Part shown: positions 8,919 to 18,863 of the stretch, piece after piece
How positions within the stretch are numbered: position 1 is the stretch's first letter
How the letters are laid out: each line of letters opens with the position of its first letter
Translations under genes and position numbers: made by a program
From: a bacterium C-53
GTDB taxonomy: Bacteria; Bacillota; Clostridia; Lachnospirales; Lachnospiraceae
Assembly (NCBI GenBank): GCA_003612525.1
Contig: RAZD01000005.1
Coordinates: 62,001-126,000, forward strand
Length of the DNA stretch: 64,000 bases
Direction of reading: 5' to 3'
Notes under the pieces: generated by a model
Told to the model about the DNA's origin: nothing
The model's database searches: none
The model's input: only the letters and a program-made list of their open reading frames with translations

Positions 8919-9977
8919 ATGAAAGAGCAGATTAATGTCTCAGTGATAATTCCGGTATATAATGTAGAAAAATACTTAGAAGAATGTCTTAATAGTATTA
9001 TTGGACAATCGCTAACGCAAATAGAAATAATTTGTGTAAACGACGGTTCAACAGATCGGTCAGGTGATATTTTAAGGCGATATCAGAAGAAGGATACGCG
9101 TATATCGGTTTATGAAAAGATGAATGGCGGTCAGTCATCTGCGCGGAATCTTGGATTGCGTAAGGCAACAGGGAAATATCTGTATTTTATGGACTCTGAT
9201 GATTATTTGGAACCAGGTGCACTAGAGACTTTATATGATGAGTCCGAACGGCTGAATTTAGACGTATTATATTTTAGCGGGAGGACGTTTTGGGAAAATG
9301 ATAAACTCAAAGAGACACATGCGGGTTTTAAAGATTCATATAACAGGGGAAACTATGATAAGGGAGTATTAACAGGGATTGAAATGCTTGGAGATATGTG
9401 TGATGAGGGCAGATATATAGTTAGTCCTTGCTTACAGTTTATAAACCGACAGTATTTTTCAAATCAGAGTATAAGTTTCTATGAAGGAATCATTCACGAA
9501 GATAATTTATTTACATTTTTGATTATTGTTGGAGCACGAAGAACAGCTTGTATTAATGATATATTATTTAACCGACGAATTCGTATGGATTCCACAATGA
9601 CAAAAAAAGCAGGGGCAGAAAATGCCAGGGGCACATACGTCTGTTTAAAGGAAATATATCAATATATTAAAAATCATACGTTTACCAGTAAGCAGGAAAA
9701 GACACTGGTGAATGTTCTTGACGAATTGGTAACTCTTTTTATTGACAGGTACAACAATACGCCTGAAGTTGATCGGCGGAAGATTATAGATAGCGAATCA
9801 CCAGTAGAATTATGGTTATTTAATTCTTTTATGCGTCCGCGGATAGAACAGGAAGGATTAAAAATAAATTATGACTTAATGATAAACAGTAAATCGTATA
9901 AGGTGGGACGGATGGTGACGTGTGTTCCACGTAAAATTCGCGGTTTATTCTTTAGAGATTCTAATTCCGCAGATTAA
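8919..9977 (+). CDS. GT2-family glycosyltransferase
   Basis: A 352-residue GT-A glycosyltransferase. ATG 8919 follows GAGG; a GTG at 8904 is possible. Motifs: SVIIPVYNVEKYLEECLNSI at the start, VNDGSTDRSGDIL for the nucleotide, and YFMDSDDYLEPG as the metal site. The C-terminal region past about residue 110 is the variable acceptor part. From this gene on, base composition becomes clearly more AT-rich than in the genes before it. Substrate unknown. Confidence 0.8.
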   Translation: MKEQINVSVIIPVYNVEKYLEECLNSIIGQSLTQIEIICVNDGSTDRSGDILRRYQKKDTRISVYEKMNGGQSSARNLGLRKATGKYLYFMDSDDYLEPGALETLYDESERLNLDVLYFSGRTFWENDKLKETHAGFKDSYNRGNYDKGVLTGIEMLGDMCDEGRYIVSPCLQFINRQYFSNQSISFYEGIIHEDNLFTFLIIVGARRTACINDILFNRRIRMDSTMTKKAGAENARGTYVCLKEIYQYIKNHTFTSKQEKTLVNVLDELVTLFIDRYNNTPEVDRRKIIDSESPVELWLFNSFMRPRIEQEGLKINYDLMINSKSYKVGRMVTCVPRKIRGLFFRDSNSAD

Positions 9978-10011
9978 AATTATTGTTTGGTGGGTTCAGG
10001 GAAGGGAAAGT

Positions 10012-12138
10012 ATGATAAAAGTATCTGTGGTTATGCCGGTATATAATGCTGAGAAATATCTTGAACAGACGTTGGATTGTCTTGTCAATCAAACTATGAA
10101 AGAGATGGAAATCATATGTGTTGATGATGGCTCCACGGATCAATCCTGTAATATTTTGAAGAAGTATGCTCAAATAGATTCAAGAATTACAATATATTAT
10201 CAGAAAAATTCTGGCGCAGGGATAGCAAGAAACCTGGGAATACAACATGCTACAGGTGAATACCTTTCGATTTTGGATTCTGATGATGTTTTTGAACTCG
10301 ATATGTTAGAGTCAGCATATAGAAAAGCAAAAATAGATGAGGTAGATATATGTGTTTTTAAGATGGATATGTTTGCGGAGGAGGTAGAAAAAAGGTATCC
10401 ATGGCATTTATCGATCTTAAAAAGCCAATTGCCAGATTTTGAACCATTTACGTATAAAGATATATCAGAAAATATTTTCAGAGTTTTTGTAGGTTGGACA
10501 TGGGATAAATTGTTTCGAAGGCAGTTTGTGATTGAAAATAAACTGTTTTTTCAAGATCTTCGAACTACAAATGATATGTTTTTTACTTATACGGCGCTTG
10601 TAAGAGCAAGTAAAATCTGTATTTTAAACAAAACTCTGGTGCATCAAAGAATAAATTTAAAAAACTCTCTGTCTGCGACACGTGAGAAATCATGGAATTG
10701 TTTTTATATTGCGTTACTTTCGTTAAGAGAAGAGTTAAAAAAAATAGGCATATATAAACAAGTTGAAAGAAGTTATATTAATTATGCTTTGCATTTTTCT
10801 ATATGGCATCTTGATACTTTAACTATGCCGGCATTTCAGACTTTATATGATAAATTAAAAAATGAATATTTTTCAGAGCTAGGTATTTCAAGTAAAAATA
10901 AAGAATATTTTTGGGATAAGGGTGAATATCAAAAGTATAAACAAATTAAAATGATGTCATTCGAAGAGTATCGTGAAGTCAGTGGAATGGATGCCAGGAA
11001 TGAGAAACATCCTTTTAGCCTAAGAAAAATAAGCAAATGTAATAGTCCTAAGATATCGATATTAATCCCTATTTATAATGCGGAACCTTTTTTAACAGAG
11101 TGCCTAAATAGTATTGTAAATCAGACTATAAGTGATATTGAGATTATATGTATTAATTATGAATCAACAGATCGCTCTCTTGATATTGTCAAAACATTTG
11201 CAAAAGATGATGAAAGAATAATCCTTGTGGATGGTTTAAGAAATGAATATGGAAAATCAATGAATCAGGGTTTAAACATTGCTACAGGCGCCTTCATCGG
11301 AATAGTAAATTCCAGTGATTATATAAAACTTAATATGTATGAACTATTATATAATGCCGCTCAAAAAGAAAAACTTGATTTTATTGTTTGTGATTTTAAT
11401 CAATTTGTATATAAAGAAAAGAATAAAGAATATGCCTTTGATCGAAAGATATTAGTGAACTGTAATTTATATGGCAGAGTTATTTCGCCTGAAAAAACTC
11501 CTATTATATTTAAATATGTAAAAAATGTATGGGGAGGAATATATAAACGTTCTTTTTTAGTGGAGAATTGTATTCGATATAATGAAATGCCGGGTAAGTA
11601 TTGGCGTGATGAAGGCTTTTTGTTTCAGGTACTTTGCTATGCAGAACGTGTATCTTTTTTTAATCAACCATTATATCAACACAGGGAAGAAAGCCCGGTT
11701 CCATTCTTATATGAAAAGGCAAGTGTTTATTGGGTTTGTGAGGAATATCAGTATATTTATAGATTTCTTTTGAATTCTCCAATATTTGAAGAACGTTTTA
11801 TAAATTATTACAATTTAAGAAAATATTATAGTTATATGATGAATTTTAATCAGATAGCTGATGAGAGAAAACTGGAATTTGTTAATCGGTTTTATGAAGA
11901 ATTTAAGTTATCTTATGAGAAAAATGAATTAAAGGAAGAAGTTTTTGATGATATGGATTGGGATTGGGTAGTGGAACTGCTTACGAATCCAATGGATTTC
12001 TATGCACATTATTATGCGGACAGTTATAAAAAGAAAGTACCACAGCTTAAACAGCAAATAGACTGGATGCAGGCATCAAGAGCGTGGAAGCTGGGAAGAG
12101 CAATGGCATATTTGCCAAATAAGATATTAAAAAGATGA
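10012..12138 (+). CDS. Tandem GT2 glycosyltransferase with a degenerate second domain
   Basis: A 708-residue protein with two GT-A domains. ATG 10012 follows GGAAGGGAAAG; the frame opens earlier at 9922 but that part overlaps the previous gene. Domain 1 (about 1-110) is intact: VDDGSTDQS and ILDSDDVFE. Domain 2 (from about 345) starts KISILIPIYNAEPFLTE but reads INYESTDRS where DDGSTD is expected and VNSSDYIK where DSDDY is expected, so key acidic metal-binding residues are missing. Domain 2 is probably not catalytic and may bind acceptor (inference). Bifunctional two-domain GT2 enzymes often build two linkages; this one looks reduced to one. Confidence 0.8.
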   Translation: MIKVSVVMPVYNAEKYLEQTLDCLVNQTMKEMEIICVDDGSTDQSCNILKKYAQIDSRITIYYQKNSGAGIARNLGIQHATGEYLSILDSDDVFELDMLESAYRKAKIDEVDICVFKMDMFAEEVEKRYPWHLSILKSQLPDFEPFTYKDISENIFRVFVGWTWDKLFRRQFVIENKLFFQDLRTTNDMFFTYTALVRASKICILNKTLVHQRINLKNSLSATREKSWNCFYIALLSLREELKKIGIYKQVERSYINYALHFSIWHLDTLTMPAFQTLYDKLKNEYFSELGISSKNKEYFWDKGEYQKYKQIKMMSFEEYREVSGMDARNEKHPFSLRKISKCNSPKISILIPIYNAEPFLTECLNSIVNQTISDIEIICINYESTDRSLDIVKTFAKDDERIILVDGLRNEYGKSMNQGLNIATGAFIGIVNSSDYIKLNMYELLYNAAQKEKLDFIVCDFNQFVYKEKNKEYAFDRKILVNCNLYGRVISPEKTPIIFKYVKNVWGGIYKRSFLVENCIRYNEMPGKYWRDEGFLFQVLCYAERVSFFNQPLYQHREESPVPFLYEKASVYWVCEEYQYIYRFLLNSPIFEERFINYYNLRKYYSYMMNFNQIADERKLEFVNRFYEEFKLSYEKNELKEEVFDDMDWDWVVELLTNPMDFYAHYYADSYKKKVPQLKQQIDWMQASRAWKLGRAMAYLPNKILKR

Positions 12139-12167
12139 TTTTTAGGAAAGCATGTTACGGTAGAGAA

Positions 12168-13229
12168 ATGAGAAATATAAATGTTGAAATATTAAGAATT
12201 ATATGTTTTATTATGGTTATTGCTAATCATATAATAAGCCCTGGATATGTTTATAATGGAGAAATGGTAGATATTGTTTGTCTGTGGAATATATTTAATA
12301 TAGTTGCGGTTCCATGTTTTCTCATGATAACAGGATATTTTCTGTTTGATGATAAACGATATATTGATAAAGTTAAAAAGATGTTCAAGGGAGTAATACT
12401 TCCTTTTGCGATATCAATTATTTTATATATAATTTTTTTTCCGTGGGTGGCAAAAGAAAAAGGATTTTTTGAATGTTTTTACCTAAATAAGGAAAATTTC
12501 TTAAATGCATGGGAACATTTGAGAAATTGGGATACTTCTTTTTCTGGTTGTTGGCATTTATGGTATATATTTGCTTATATTAAAGTGTTTTTATGGTATC
12601 CTGTGTTAAGAATTATATGTAAAGAAGGAAATTTAGAAAGAGTAGCAAGACAATGGATGATTATTATATGTTTGGGAAGTTTGTTCATGTCTAATTTCCA
12701 AATTCTGGAACCGACTTTGAGATTACCTTCTTTGTATAGTTTCGTTGATGTGAATGTAATGTATATTATTGTAGGGTATGAGTTTAAAAATATAACTCAA
12801 AGGAGGCCCGGCAAAATATGTTTATATGGACTTGGTCTATTTCTTGTTTCATCACTTATGGGATATTTTGGAACACGTCGTCTTTTTTCGATTCATGGAG
12901 AATTTCAATATACATTTTATTATTCCGGTAGTTTATTTATGGCATTGGCATCTATAGGTTTCTTTGTGTTTGTAATGAGTTTGAAAATTACTATGCCAAA
13001 CAAAGTGGGCCAGATAATATGTAAGATTGGAAAGAATACTTTCTATGCATATTTAATACAGTATTTTTTTATATGGCCTATACGAGATTTTTTTAGATTA
13101 TGCGTAAGAAATGCAATGGTACAATATATGTTTACAATAGTAGGCACAGTAATAATTACGTTGATTCTTTCAAGCCTTTTAAATCAGATTCGTGAATTTT
13201 GTTGTAGGAGAGGGGCAAATATAAAGTGA
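12168..13229 (+). CDS. Membrane acyltransferase (acyltransferase 3 family)
   Basis: A 353-residue protein with about ten membrane segments and the family start MRNINVEILRIICFIMVIANH, where the His is the expected catalytic-site residue. Such enzymes transfer acetyl groups to sugars of surface glycans. The start at 12168 matches other members; an ATG at 12135 overlaps the previous stop codon (ATGA) and is possible. No poly-G tract is present, unlike the related gene at 44107. It overlaps the next gene by four bases, so the two are probably co-translated. Confidence 0.8.
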   Translation: MRNINVEILRIICFIMVIANHIISPGYVYNGEMVDIVCLWNIFNIVAVPCFLMITGYFLFDDKRYIDKVKKMFKGVILPFAISIILYIIFFPWVAKEKGFFECFYLNKENFLNAWEHLRNWDTSFSGCWHLWYIFAYIKVFLWYPVLRIICKEGNLERVARQWMIIICLGSLFMSNFQILEPTLRLPSLYSFVDVNVMYIIVGYEFKNITQRRPGKICLYGLGLFLVSSLMGYFGTRRLFSIHGEFQYTFYYSGSLFMALASIGFFVFVMSLKITMPNKVGQIICKIGKNTFYAYLIQYFFIWPIRDFFRLCVRNAMVQYMFTIVGTVIITLILSSLLNQIREFCCRRGANIK

Positions 13230-15151
13230 TAAAAAAGGATTTTAAAGTAAATTATAAAGTGATTCAAAGCATGATATTGTCAGCTATAACAGTAATTTGT
13301 TTTCTTTTACAAGATGAAATATTAATTTCAAGTAATTATGTGCACGAAGTACATGCGGATTTCATTATTGAAAATATGAATAAAAAAATAATTTTGCATG
13401 ATTTTGATTTTACAATGTTTATATTTTTTGTTATATTGTGGTATTTTTACTACTGGCAAATAAATAAAGGAATAAAATATAATCATATTTACTTGAGTGC
13501 ATTATCAGGTATCTATTCCATGTGTATGATGATGGGATATGGGTTTTATTATGCAGGGGGATGGGATTTTTATTTTTCGAGCATAAGTAATGTTTTAAAA
13601 GGTGGTTTGATTTTTGGAGGCTATTATTTTTTATTTTATACTGTTTTATATTGGATTGAAAACATTATAGATCAGCATAATATAGGCGGTTCTTTATATA
13701 TAAAAAAATATGATTTTCTAAAACGCTGGTTATTTATATGTATAGCATGGTTACCCTATATTATATTAAAATATCCAGGAGGAATTAATTATGATGCAGT
13801 GCGCCAGGTAGATGCTTATCTTGGCTATGCGATGAATGAGTCGGGACATCCTCCAATCACAACAGTAATATTTGGTTTGTGCGTAGCAATTGGAAGAAAA
13901 ATTTTTGATGAAAATTTAGGTTTGTTTTTATATAATTTTTTACAGTTTTTAGTAATGTCGGCGGCTTTTGCATTTGTATTAAATTATTTATGTAAACAGG
14001 GGATTAATAAGCTTGCGATTGGTTTCTGCACAATATGCGTAGGCGTACTGCCAATTTACCCTATTTATGCAACAACAATGGTTAAGGATAACTTGTTTTC
14101 TGTTGGGTTAATGTTATATAGTGTTATGATATTTGAAATCATTCGTTCTAATAATATTTGGATGGAATATTTGGGTTATCGATTTACCTATTTTATATCC
14201 ATTTTTCTTATGTGTACCTTTCGATTTAATGGAATCTATATATTTATTCCAACTACAGTTGTTCTTATCATATATTTTACTATTAGAAACAAGAATTATA
14301 AACAGATACTTCAGTTTACTTGTCTTATGGTCGGATTTATAATTTTAATTAATATTGGAAACAAAGATATTTTTTATAAATTAATTCCTAAATATGTTCA
14401 GAATGAAAATCAGGACAAGACTTCTGAATCAGCTCAAATTATTTCCAATACTAAAGCAATAAGCATCTTAGACTATAATATGATGCAGCAGATGGCAAGA
14501 ATTGTATGCAAATATCCGGATGAAATTTCTGATGAAGATAAAGAGGTTATTAATCTTATGATGGATTATGACAGGATTATAGAGGTGTACAATCCCCAAT
14601 ATCTTGATCATATAGCATGGATAGCCAAAGGCTGTGCAAAAGAAGAGAGAGATAGATTTGTTTCTACTTGGTGCCAATATTTTATACATCATCCAATAAC
14701 ATATATAGAAGCAGTTTTTCATAAATCTTATGGTTTTTTTTATCCAGGGGTAACTAATTATTGGAACTATTGGGATCCTCAAGGTTCACGAATTACAGAG
14801 GATCTGCAATACGCAACGCCGATTGTTTTGCATAGACCTTTAGAAAAATTAAAAAAGATTGTTGGCGGTGTTGAAAAGTTACCATTTATATATATATTAG
14901 AGAATATAGGATTTTCATTTTGGATTATACTCTATTGTACTTTTAAATTACTTCATAATAAAAAATATGGTTATTTGATTTCATATATCCCGGTAGCCAT
15001 TAACTTTATAATTGTGATTATGGGACCTAATTTTTTTTGGTCTCCTAGATATGGTTATCCTTTTGTATATTTGGCCCCAATCTTTGGAGGATTATCTATA
15101 CTGGTAACAAATTGTAAAGAAAAGTATCAATATGCAAATAAGCAAGGTTAA
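13226..15151 (+). CDS. Large polytopic membrane protein, DUF6020-like
   Basis: A 641-residue membrane protein with at least ten hydrophobic segments, starting at a GTG that overlaps the previous stop. The segment ILKYPGGINYDAVRQVDAY followed by GHPPITTVIFGL matches the arrangement YYPGLFAYDVMSQ ... HHPLIHTLYLQ in the gene at 57268, so the two are distant paralogs (seen by comparison). The family resembles GT-C glycosyltransferases that use prenyl-phosphate sugars at the outer face of the membrane, or polymerases. The activity is not established; assignment to DUF6020 is from memory of the motif. Confidence 0.6.
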   Translation: MIKKDFKVNYKVIQSMILSAITVICFLLQDEILISSNYVHEVHADFIIENMNKKIILHDFDFTMFIFFVILWYFYYWQINKGIKYNHIYLSALSGIYSMCMMMGYGFYYAGGWDFYFSSISNVLKGGLIFGGYYFLFYTVLYWIENIIDQHNIGGSLYIKKYDFLKRWLFICIAWLPYIILKYPGGINYDAVRQVDAYLGYAMNESGHPPITTVIFGLCVAIGRKIFDENLGLFLYNFLQFLVMSAAFAFVLNYLCKQGINKLAIGFCTICVGVLPIYPIYATTMVKDNLFSVGLMLYSVMIFEIIRSNNIWMEYLGYRFTYFISIFLMCTFRFNGIYIFIPTTVVLIIYFTIRNKNYKQILQFTCLMVGFIILINIGNKDIFYKLIPKYVQNENQDKTSESAQIISNTKAISILDYNMMQQMARIVCKYPDEISDEDKEVINLMMDYDRIIEVYNPQYLDHIAWIAKGCAKEERDRFVSTWCQYFIHHPITYIEAVFHKSYGFFYPGVTNYWNYWDPQGSRITEDLQYATPIVLHRPLEKLKKIVGGVEKLPFIYILENIGFSFWIILYCTFKLLHNKKYGYLISYIPVAINFIIVIMGPNFFWSPRYGYPFVYLAPIFGGLSILVTNCKEKYQYANKQG

Positions 15152-15193
15152 TTTTAACGCATTAGATAAATATGTAAAAGGAAGACAGTGACA

Positions 15194-17056
15194 ATGAAAA
15201 TACAAAAATTATTATTTCCCGATAAAAATATATGTAGTGAAAAGGATATGTATTATCATATAAAGCATAAATGCCATTGGGGATTTGGAGAAACAGAAAC
15301 AAGAATCGTATTGCCAAAGGGTGCAATATTGAGTGCTGATACGTATTTTAATTCTTTTTCATATGCTAAATGGGAAAAATATACAGGCATTCGGTGCTAT
15401 CAATTATTATTAAAACTTAGAGGAAGTGCGTTAATACGTATTATTGGTAAAACGATTACAAAAAATTATCAACTTAAAGATAGGGAGATTTTCAGTCAGG
15501 AGTACAGGGATGTAAAGGGAGAGATTGAAATTCCGTTTACGGGAATTTCAGAGGATACAATTATTTCTTTTGAGATAACTGCGATGGAAAATGTCAGTTT
15601 CTTGGGTGGATATTATGCGACTGAGAAAAAAAGGACAGTACTGCCCTGTCGGGTTGCTATTGATATTTGTACTTTTAAACGTGAGTCGTATGTAGAGCGT
15701 AATATGCAAATGTTAAATGATTATTTGATTGAGAATAAGGAATCTTCACTTTTTCATGATCTTTATATTTATATTCAGGATAATGGGCAGACGCTTGACA
15801 AAGGCAAGCTGGAAAGTGATTATGTAAAAGTCACACCAAATAGAAATACAGGTGGAGTGGGTGGATTTACGCGAGGAATGTTGAATATTTTGCATGATAA
15901 AGAACAGAGAAAACTTACTCATATTTTGCTAATGGATGATGATGCGGTTATTAACCCTCATGCAATAGAGAAAATGATGGTCTTTTTGCAGCTTCTTTTG
16001 CCCAAGTATAAAGACATAACGGTAGGTGGGGCCCTCTTTTTGCTGGATACGCCACATATTCAGTATGAATGTGGCGCTTCATGGAATAAGGGGGTGTTGA
16101 TTCCTAATTATCATGTAATGGACATGCGTAATCCATATATGGTGGTTTGCACGGAGAGAGAAGACGTAAAAAATGAATATATGGGCTGGTGGTATTGTTG
16201 TATGCCTTTAAGACTGATTTCAGAGGATAATCTCCCGCTGCCTGTTTTTATTCACAGAGACGATGTGGAGTATTGTCTACGGGTATGCAAACCGGGATTT
16301 GTTACTATGAATGGAATCAGTGTGTGGCATGAAGCTTTTGATGATAAAATTACTGGTGTTAACCAGTACTATGACATGCGTAATGACTTGATTACAAATG
16401 CAATTCATTATCCCACAAAAAGCAGGCACTGGGCAATGCGCTGTCTGAGTGCTCTGATGACCCGTAATATGATGAAATTGCGTTATCGGTATGCAAGAAT
16501 GAATTTGCGTGCAATGGAGGATTTTTTAAAGGGAATTGACTGGTTGAAGGAACAGGATGGAGTTGCACTACATCAGGAAATCTGTGCGATGGATTACAAA
16601 GTTTTTCCAGTAACAAAATTCGGTGTAACACAGGAAGAGTGTGATCGGTGTGCCACGGATCGTGATTGGAAACATAGAGGAGCCCGTGAGAGTACACGAT
16701 TCGAAAGGATTGCTTATCAGATATATTGTAGAGCTGTGTCCTTATGGAAACGGATACGGTTGGGATTTACTTTTAATGGTTTATTGCTTCCGCCTAAAAA
16801 AGGCTTGCAAATAGTAGAGCCGAGTCCAGGTATACACAGAACGTATCGTGTGAAAAGGGCACTTCACTATACATTAAATGGAATGGGGTTTGTAACAGAG
16901 AGAGATATACGTAAAGTAGTTCGCTGCTACTGCGAATTTCTGCGAGTTCGAAGGCTTTTTTTAAAGAATTTTGACAGAGTCTGTATGGAATATCACGATC
17001 GGTACCATGAGATTACAAATGCGGAATTTTGGGTGGGGTATTTGAAAGAGAAATAA
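15194..17056 (+). CDS. GlfT2-like GT2 glycosyltransferase (candidate galactofuranosyltransferase) 1
   Basis: A 620-residue protein laid out like mycobacterial GlfT2 (637 residues): an N-terminal beta-rich domain with ADTYFNSFSYAKWEKYT, a GT-A domain with IDICTFKRESYVERN and NTGGVGGFTRGM, DDD at about 248-250 (LLMDDDAVINP), then WWYCCMPL, IHRDDVEYCLR and VWHE with His379, and a helical C-terminal domain. GlfT2 polymerises galactofuranose from UDP-Galf; the same architecture suggests a furanose-polymerising enzyme here (inference). ATG 15194 follows GGAAG. It is a paralog of the gene at 19934. No UDP-galactopyranose mutase is seen in the window. Confidence 0.75.
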   Translation: MKIQKLLFPDKNICSEKDMYYHIKHKCHWGFGETETRIVLPKGAILSADTYFNSFSYAKWEKYTGIRCYQLLLKLRGSALIRIIGKTITKNYQLKDREIFSQEYRDVKGEIEIPFTGISEDTIISFEITAMENVSFLGGYYATEKKRTVLPCRVAIDICTFKRESYVERNMQMLNDYLIENKESSLFHDLYIYIQDNGQTLDKGKLESDYVKVTPNRNTGGVGGFTRGMLNILHDKEQRKLTHILLMDDDAVINPHAIEKMMVFLQLLLPKYKDITVGGALFLLDTPHIQYECGASWNKGVLIPNYHVMDMRNPYMVVCTEREDVKNEYMGWWYCCMPLRLISEDNLPLPVFIHRDDVEYCLRVCKPGFVTMNGISVWHEAFDDKITGVNQYYDMRNDLITNAIHYPTKSRHWAMRCLSALMTRNMMKLRYRYARMNLRAMEDFLKGIDWLKEQDGVALHQEICAMDYKVFPVTKFGVTQEECDRCATDRDWKHRGARESTRFERIAYQIYCRAVSLWKRIRLGFTFNGLLLPPKKGLQIVEPSPGIHRTYRVKRALHYTLNGMGFVTERDIRKVVRCYCEFLRVRRLFLKNFDRVCMEYHDRYHEITNAEFWVGYLKEK

Positions 17057-17080
17057 TGTTGCTGTGGAAAGGGAGTTACC

Positions 17081-18841
17081 ATGAGTTCGATATTCTATTT
17101 TTTTTGTTTAGTATTTTGTTTGTCAGGATGTTTTGCTATTAAAAAAAGCGAAAAAAAATTGAATTCTGTATGTCATATTTTTATATCGTTATATTTTGTT
17201 ATGTGTTATCAGGTATTGGCAGCCGTTGTGCTATCATTTATTCCCCATGGAATATCTATTCTTACAATTAGTGTAGCTGATTTTATTTTGGGCTTAGTTT
17301 GTTGGGGAAGCGTTTGGAGAAAGAAAGAGTCTCAGAAATATCAGTTGCAAAAAGTAGATGTTTTAGCGATGGGTATTTTTATCGCATTAGCGTTGTTTTG
17401 GGGAATGCATCAGTTTGGTACTTCATTAGATATATTTAATTACCGTTCTACCATAGATTGTACAAGACACCTTCTCTTTGCACGACAATTTGCGGTGAAA
17501 CATTCTCTTGCCAGTATACCATTTATGGCAATTAATACAGGATTATGGTTTGAGGCTTTGTATCCTTTTATGCATCCATATCATGATTTCAAACTTATTA
17601 TACGTACAGATGTTGCAATGATATTTATGTCTTCAGTTATGTTCTGGGCTTTAATAAGAAATCATTTGAAGTCAAATATTCATATCATAATTGGTATAAT
17701 TGCTACTGTATTGTATACGTCAGGGTTTCCAGTGAACAATATGGTTTTTGGTACTTCTTATTTAGGGGCTGGAGTTACTTGTGTGATAATGGTATGTATA
17801 TTCATTTCTATGTATCGGGAGGATGAGATTTCAATACCATTATTAGGATGTGGCCTTGTGGTTTCGATGATAGGTCTTCTAAAGGCATATCCTTTATTTT
17901 TTCCAATTATTTTAGTTTCAGTGGTTATTTTTTTGAGCCATCAATTTTTAGAAAAAAAATTTCATGCCCAAAAATGGTTTCGATTTTCTATCCCTGTTTT
18001 GGCGGTATTATGCGCTATTTGTATTGTGATAATATTTGAATTTATGCCATATGGTGATCTTACGCGAGAAGGATATATATATAGAAACTTATTCAGTCAT
18101 TTTGTTTTCCTGCTTCCATTTCTCTTTTATAGAATATATTGGTGTATAAAAGAAAATAAAATAAAATTAGATTATGTAATGTCGTTATTTGGTGGTCTGT
18201 TTGTATGTGCATTGTTGATTGCAACATATATTGCAAAGATGTCAACTTATTATTATTATAAGTCTTATTATTTATTTTGGATGATGATATTTTATGTGGC
18301 GGTTATGGTTATGGTTAATTTGGGATGTGAAGCCTTGAAGATGATTGCCGCGACGTTTTTTACAATAAGCCTAATCGTATTTTATTCAATATCGGGCTTA
18401 GAAAATAAAATACAGTCTACCACTGAGAACCGGGGAAAGAAAATTAATGAGGGGATGACAATATCACAGTTTTTTGATTTGCATAATTGGAATTATAGCA
18501 AAGGCGATAAAAGAAACATGTGTATTAGCCCTGAAGAACAGGAGCTGTTTCAGAAGGTTGCGCAATTAACGGAAGGGGAGGAAATACAAACTCCTTATAT
18601 TGGACGTTATTGCTATCATCAATTTTGCTATTATACAATGGCATATCAATGGGAAAATGAAAGTGAAAGACTTGCATATATTGATTCTGATGAATTTATT
18701 GAGACAGTGAAGGAAGAGTGTAAGTATTTATGCCTTTTATATGAAGAGGCAGGGCAATCTCCCTGGGATATTAGTGATTATTTAGCTACGTTAGAAATAG
18801 AATATCAAAATGATGCCGGAATTATATATAAAGTACATTAG
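17081..18841 (+). CDS. Polytopic membrane protein, possible GT-C enzyme or polymerase
   Basis: A 586-residue protein with an N-terminal hydrophobic segment, about ten further membrane segments, and a soluble C-terminal part of roughly 140 residues rich in Glu, Tyr and Gln. The large loop with HQFGTSLDIFNYRSTIDCTRH after the second group of segments could be the catalytic loop of a GT-C enzyme or of a Wzy-like polymerase, but I do not recognise a family motif. It lies between the two GlfT2-like genes and an O-acyltransferase, which supports a role in glycan assembly. Function unassigned. Confidence 0.5.
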   Translation: MSSIFYFFCLVFCLSGCFAIKKSEKKLNSVCHIFISLYFVMCYQVLAAVVLSFIPHGISILTISVADFILGLVCWGSVWRKKESQKYQLQKVDVLAMGIFIALALFWGMHQFGTSLDIFNYRSTIDCTRHLLFARQFAVKHSLASIPFMAINTGLWFEALYPFMHPYHDFKLIIRTDVAMIFMSSVMFWALIRNHLKSNIHIIIGIIATVLYTSGFPVNNMVFGTSYLGAGVTCVIMVCIFISMYREDEISIPLLGCGLVVSMIGLLKAYPLFFPIILVSVVIFLSHQFLEKKFHAQKWFRFSIPVLAVLCAICIVIIFEFMPYGDLTREGYIYRNLFSHFVFLLPFLFYRIYWCIKENKIKLDYVMSLFGGLFVCALLIATYIAKMSTYYYYKSYYLFWMMIFYVAVMVMVNLGCEALKMIAATFFTISLIVFYSISGLENKIQSTTENRGKKINEGMTISQFFDLHNWNYSKGDKRNMCISPEEQELFQKVAQLTEGEEIQTPYIGRYCYHQFCYYTMAYQWENESERLAYIDSDEFIETVKEECKYLCLLYEEAGQSPWDISDYLATLEIEYQNDAGIIYKVH

Positions 18842-18863
18842 TTTTAAATAGAAAGGTTAATAC

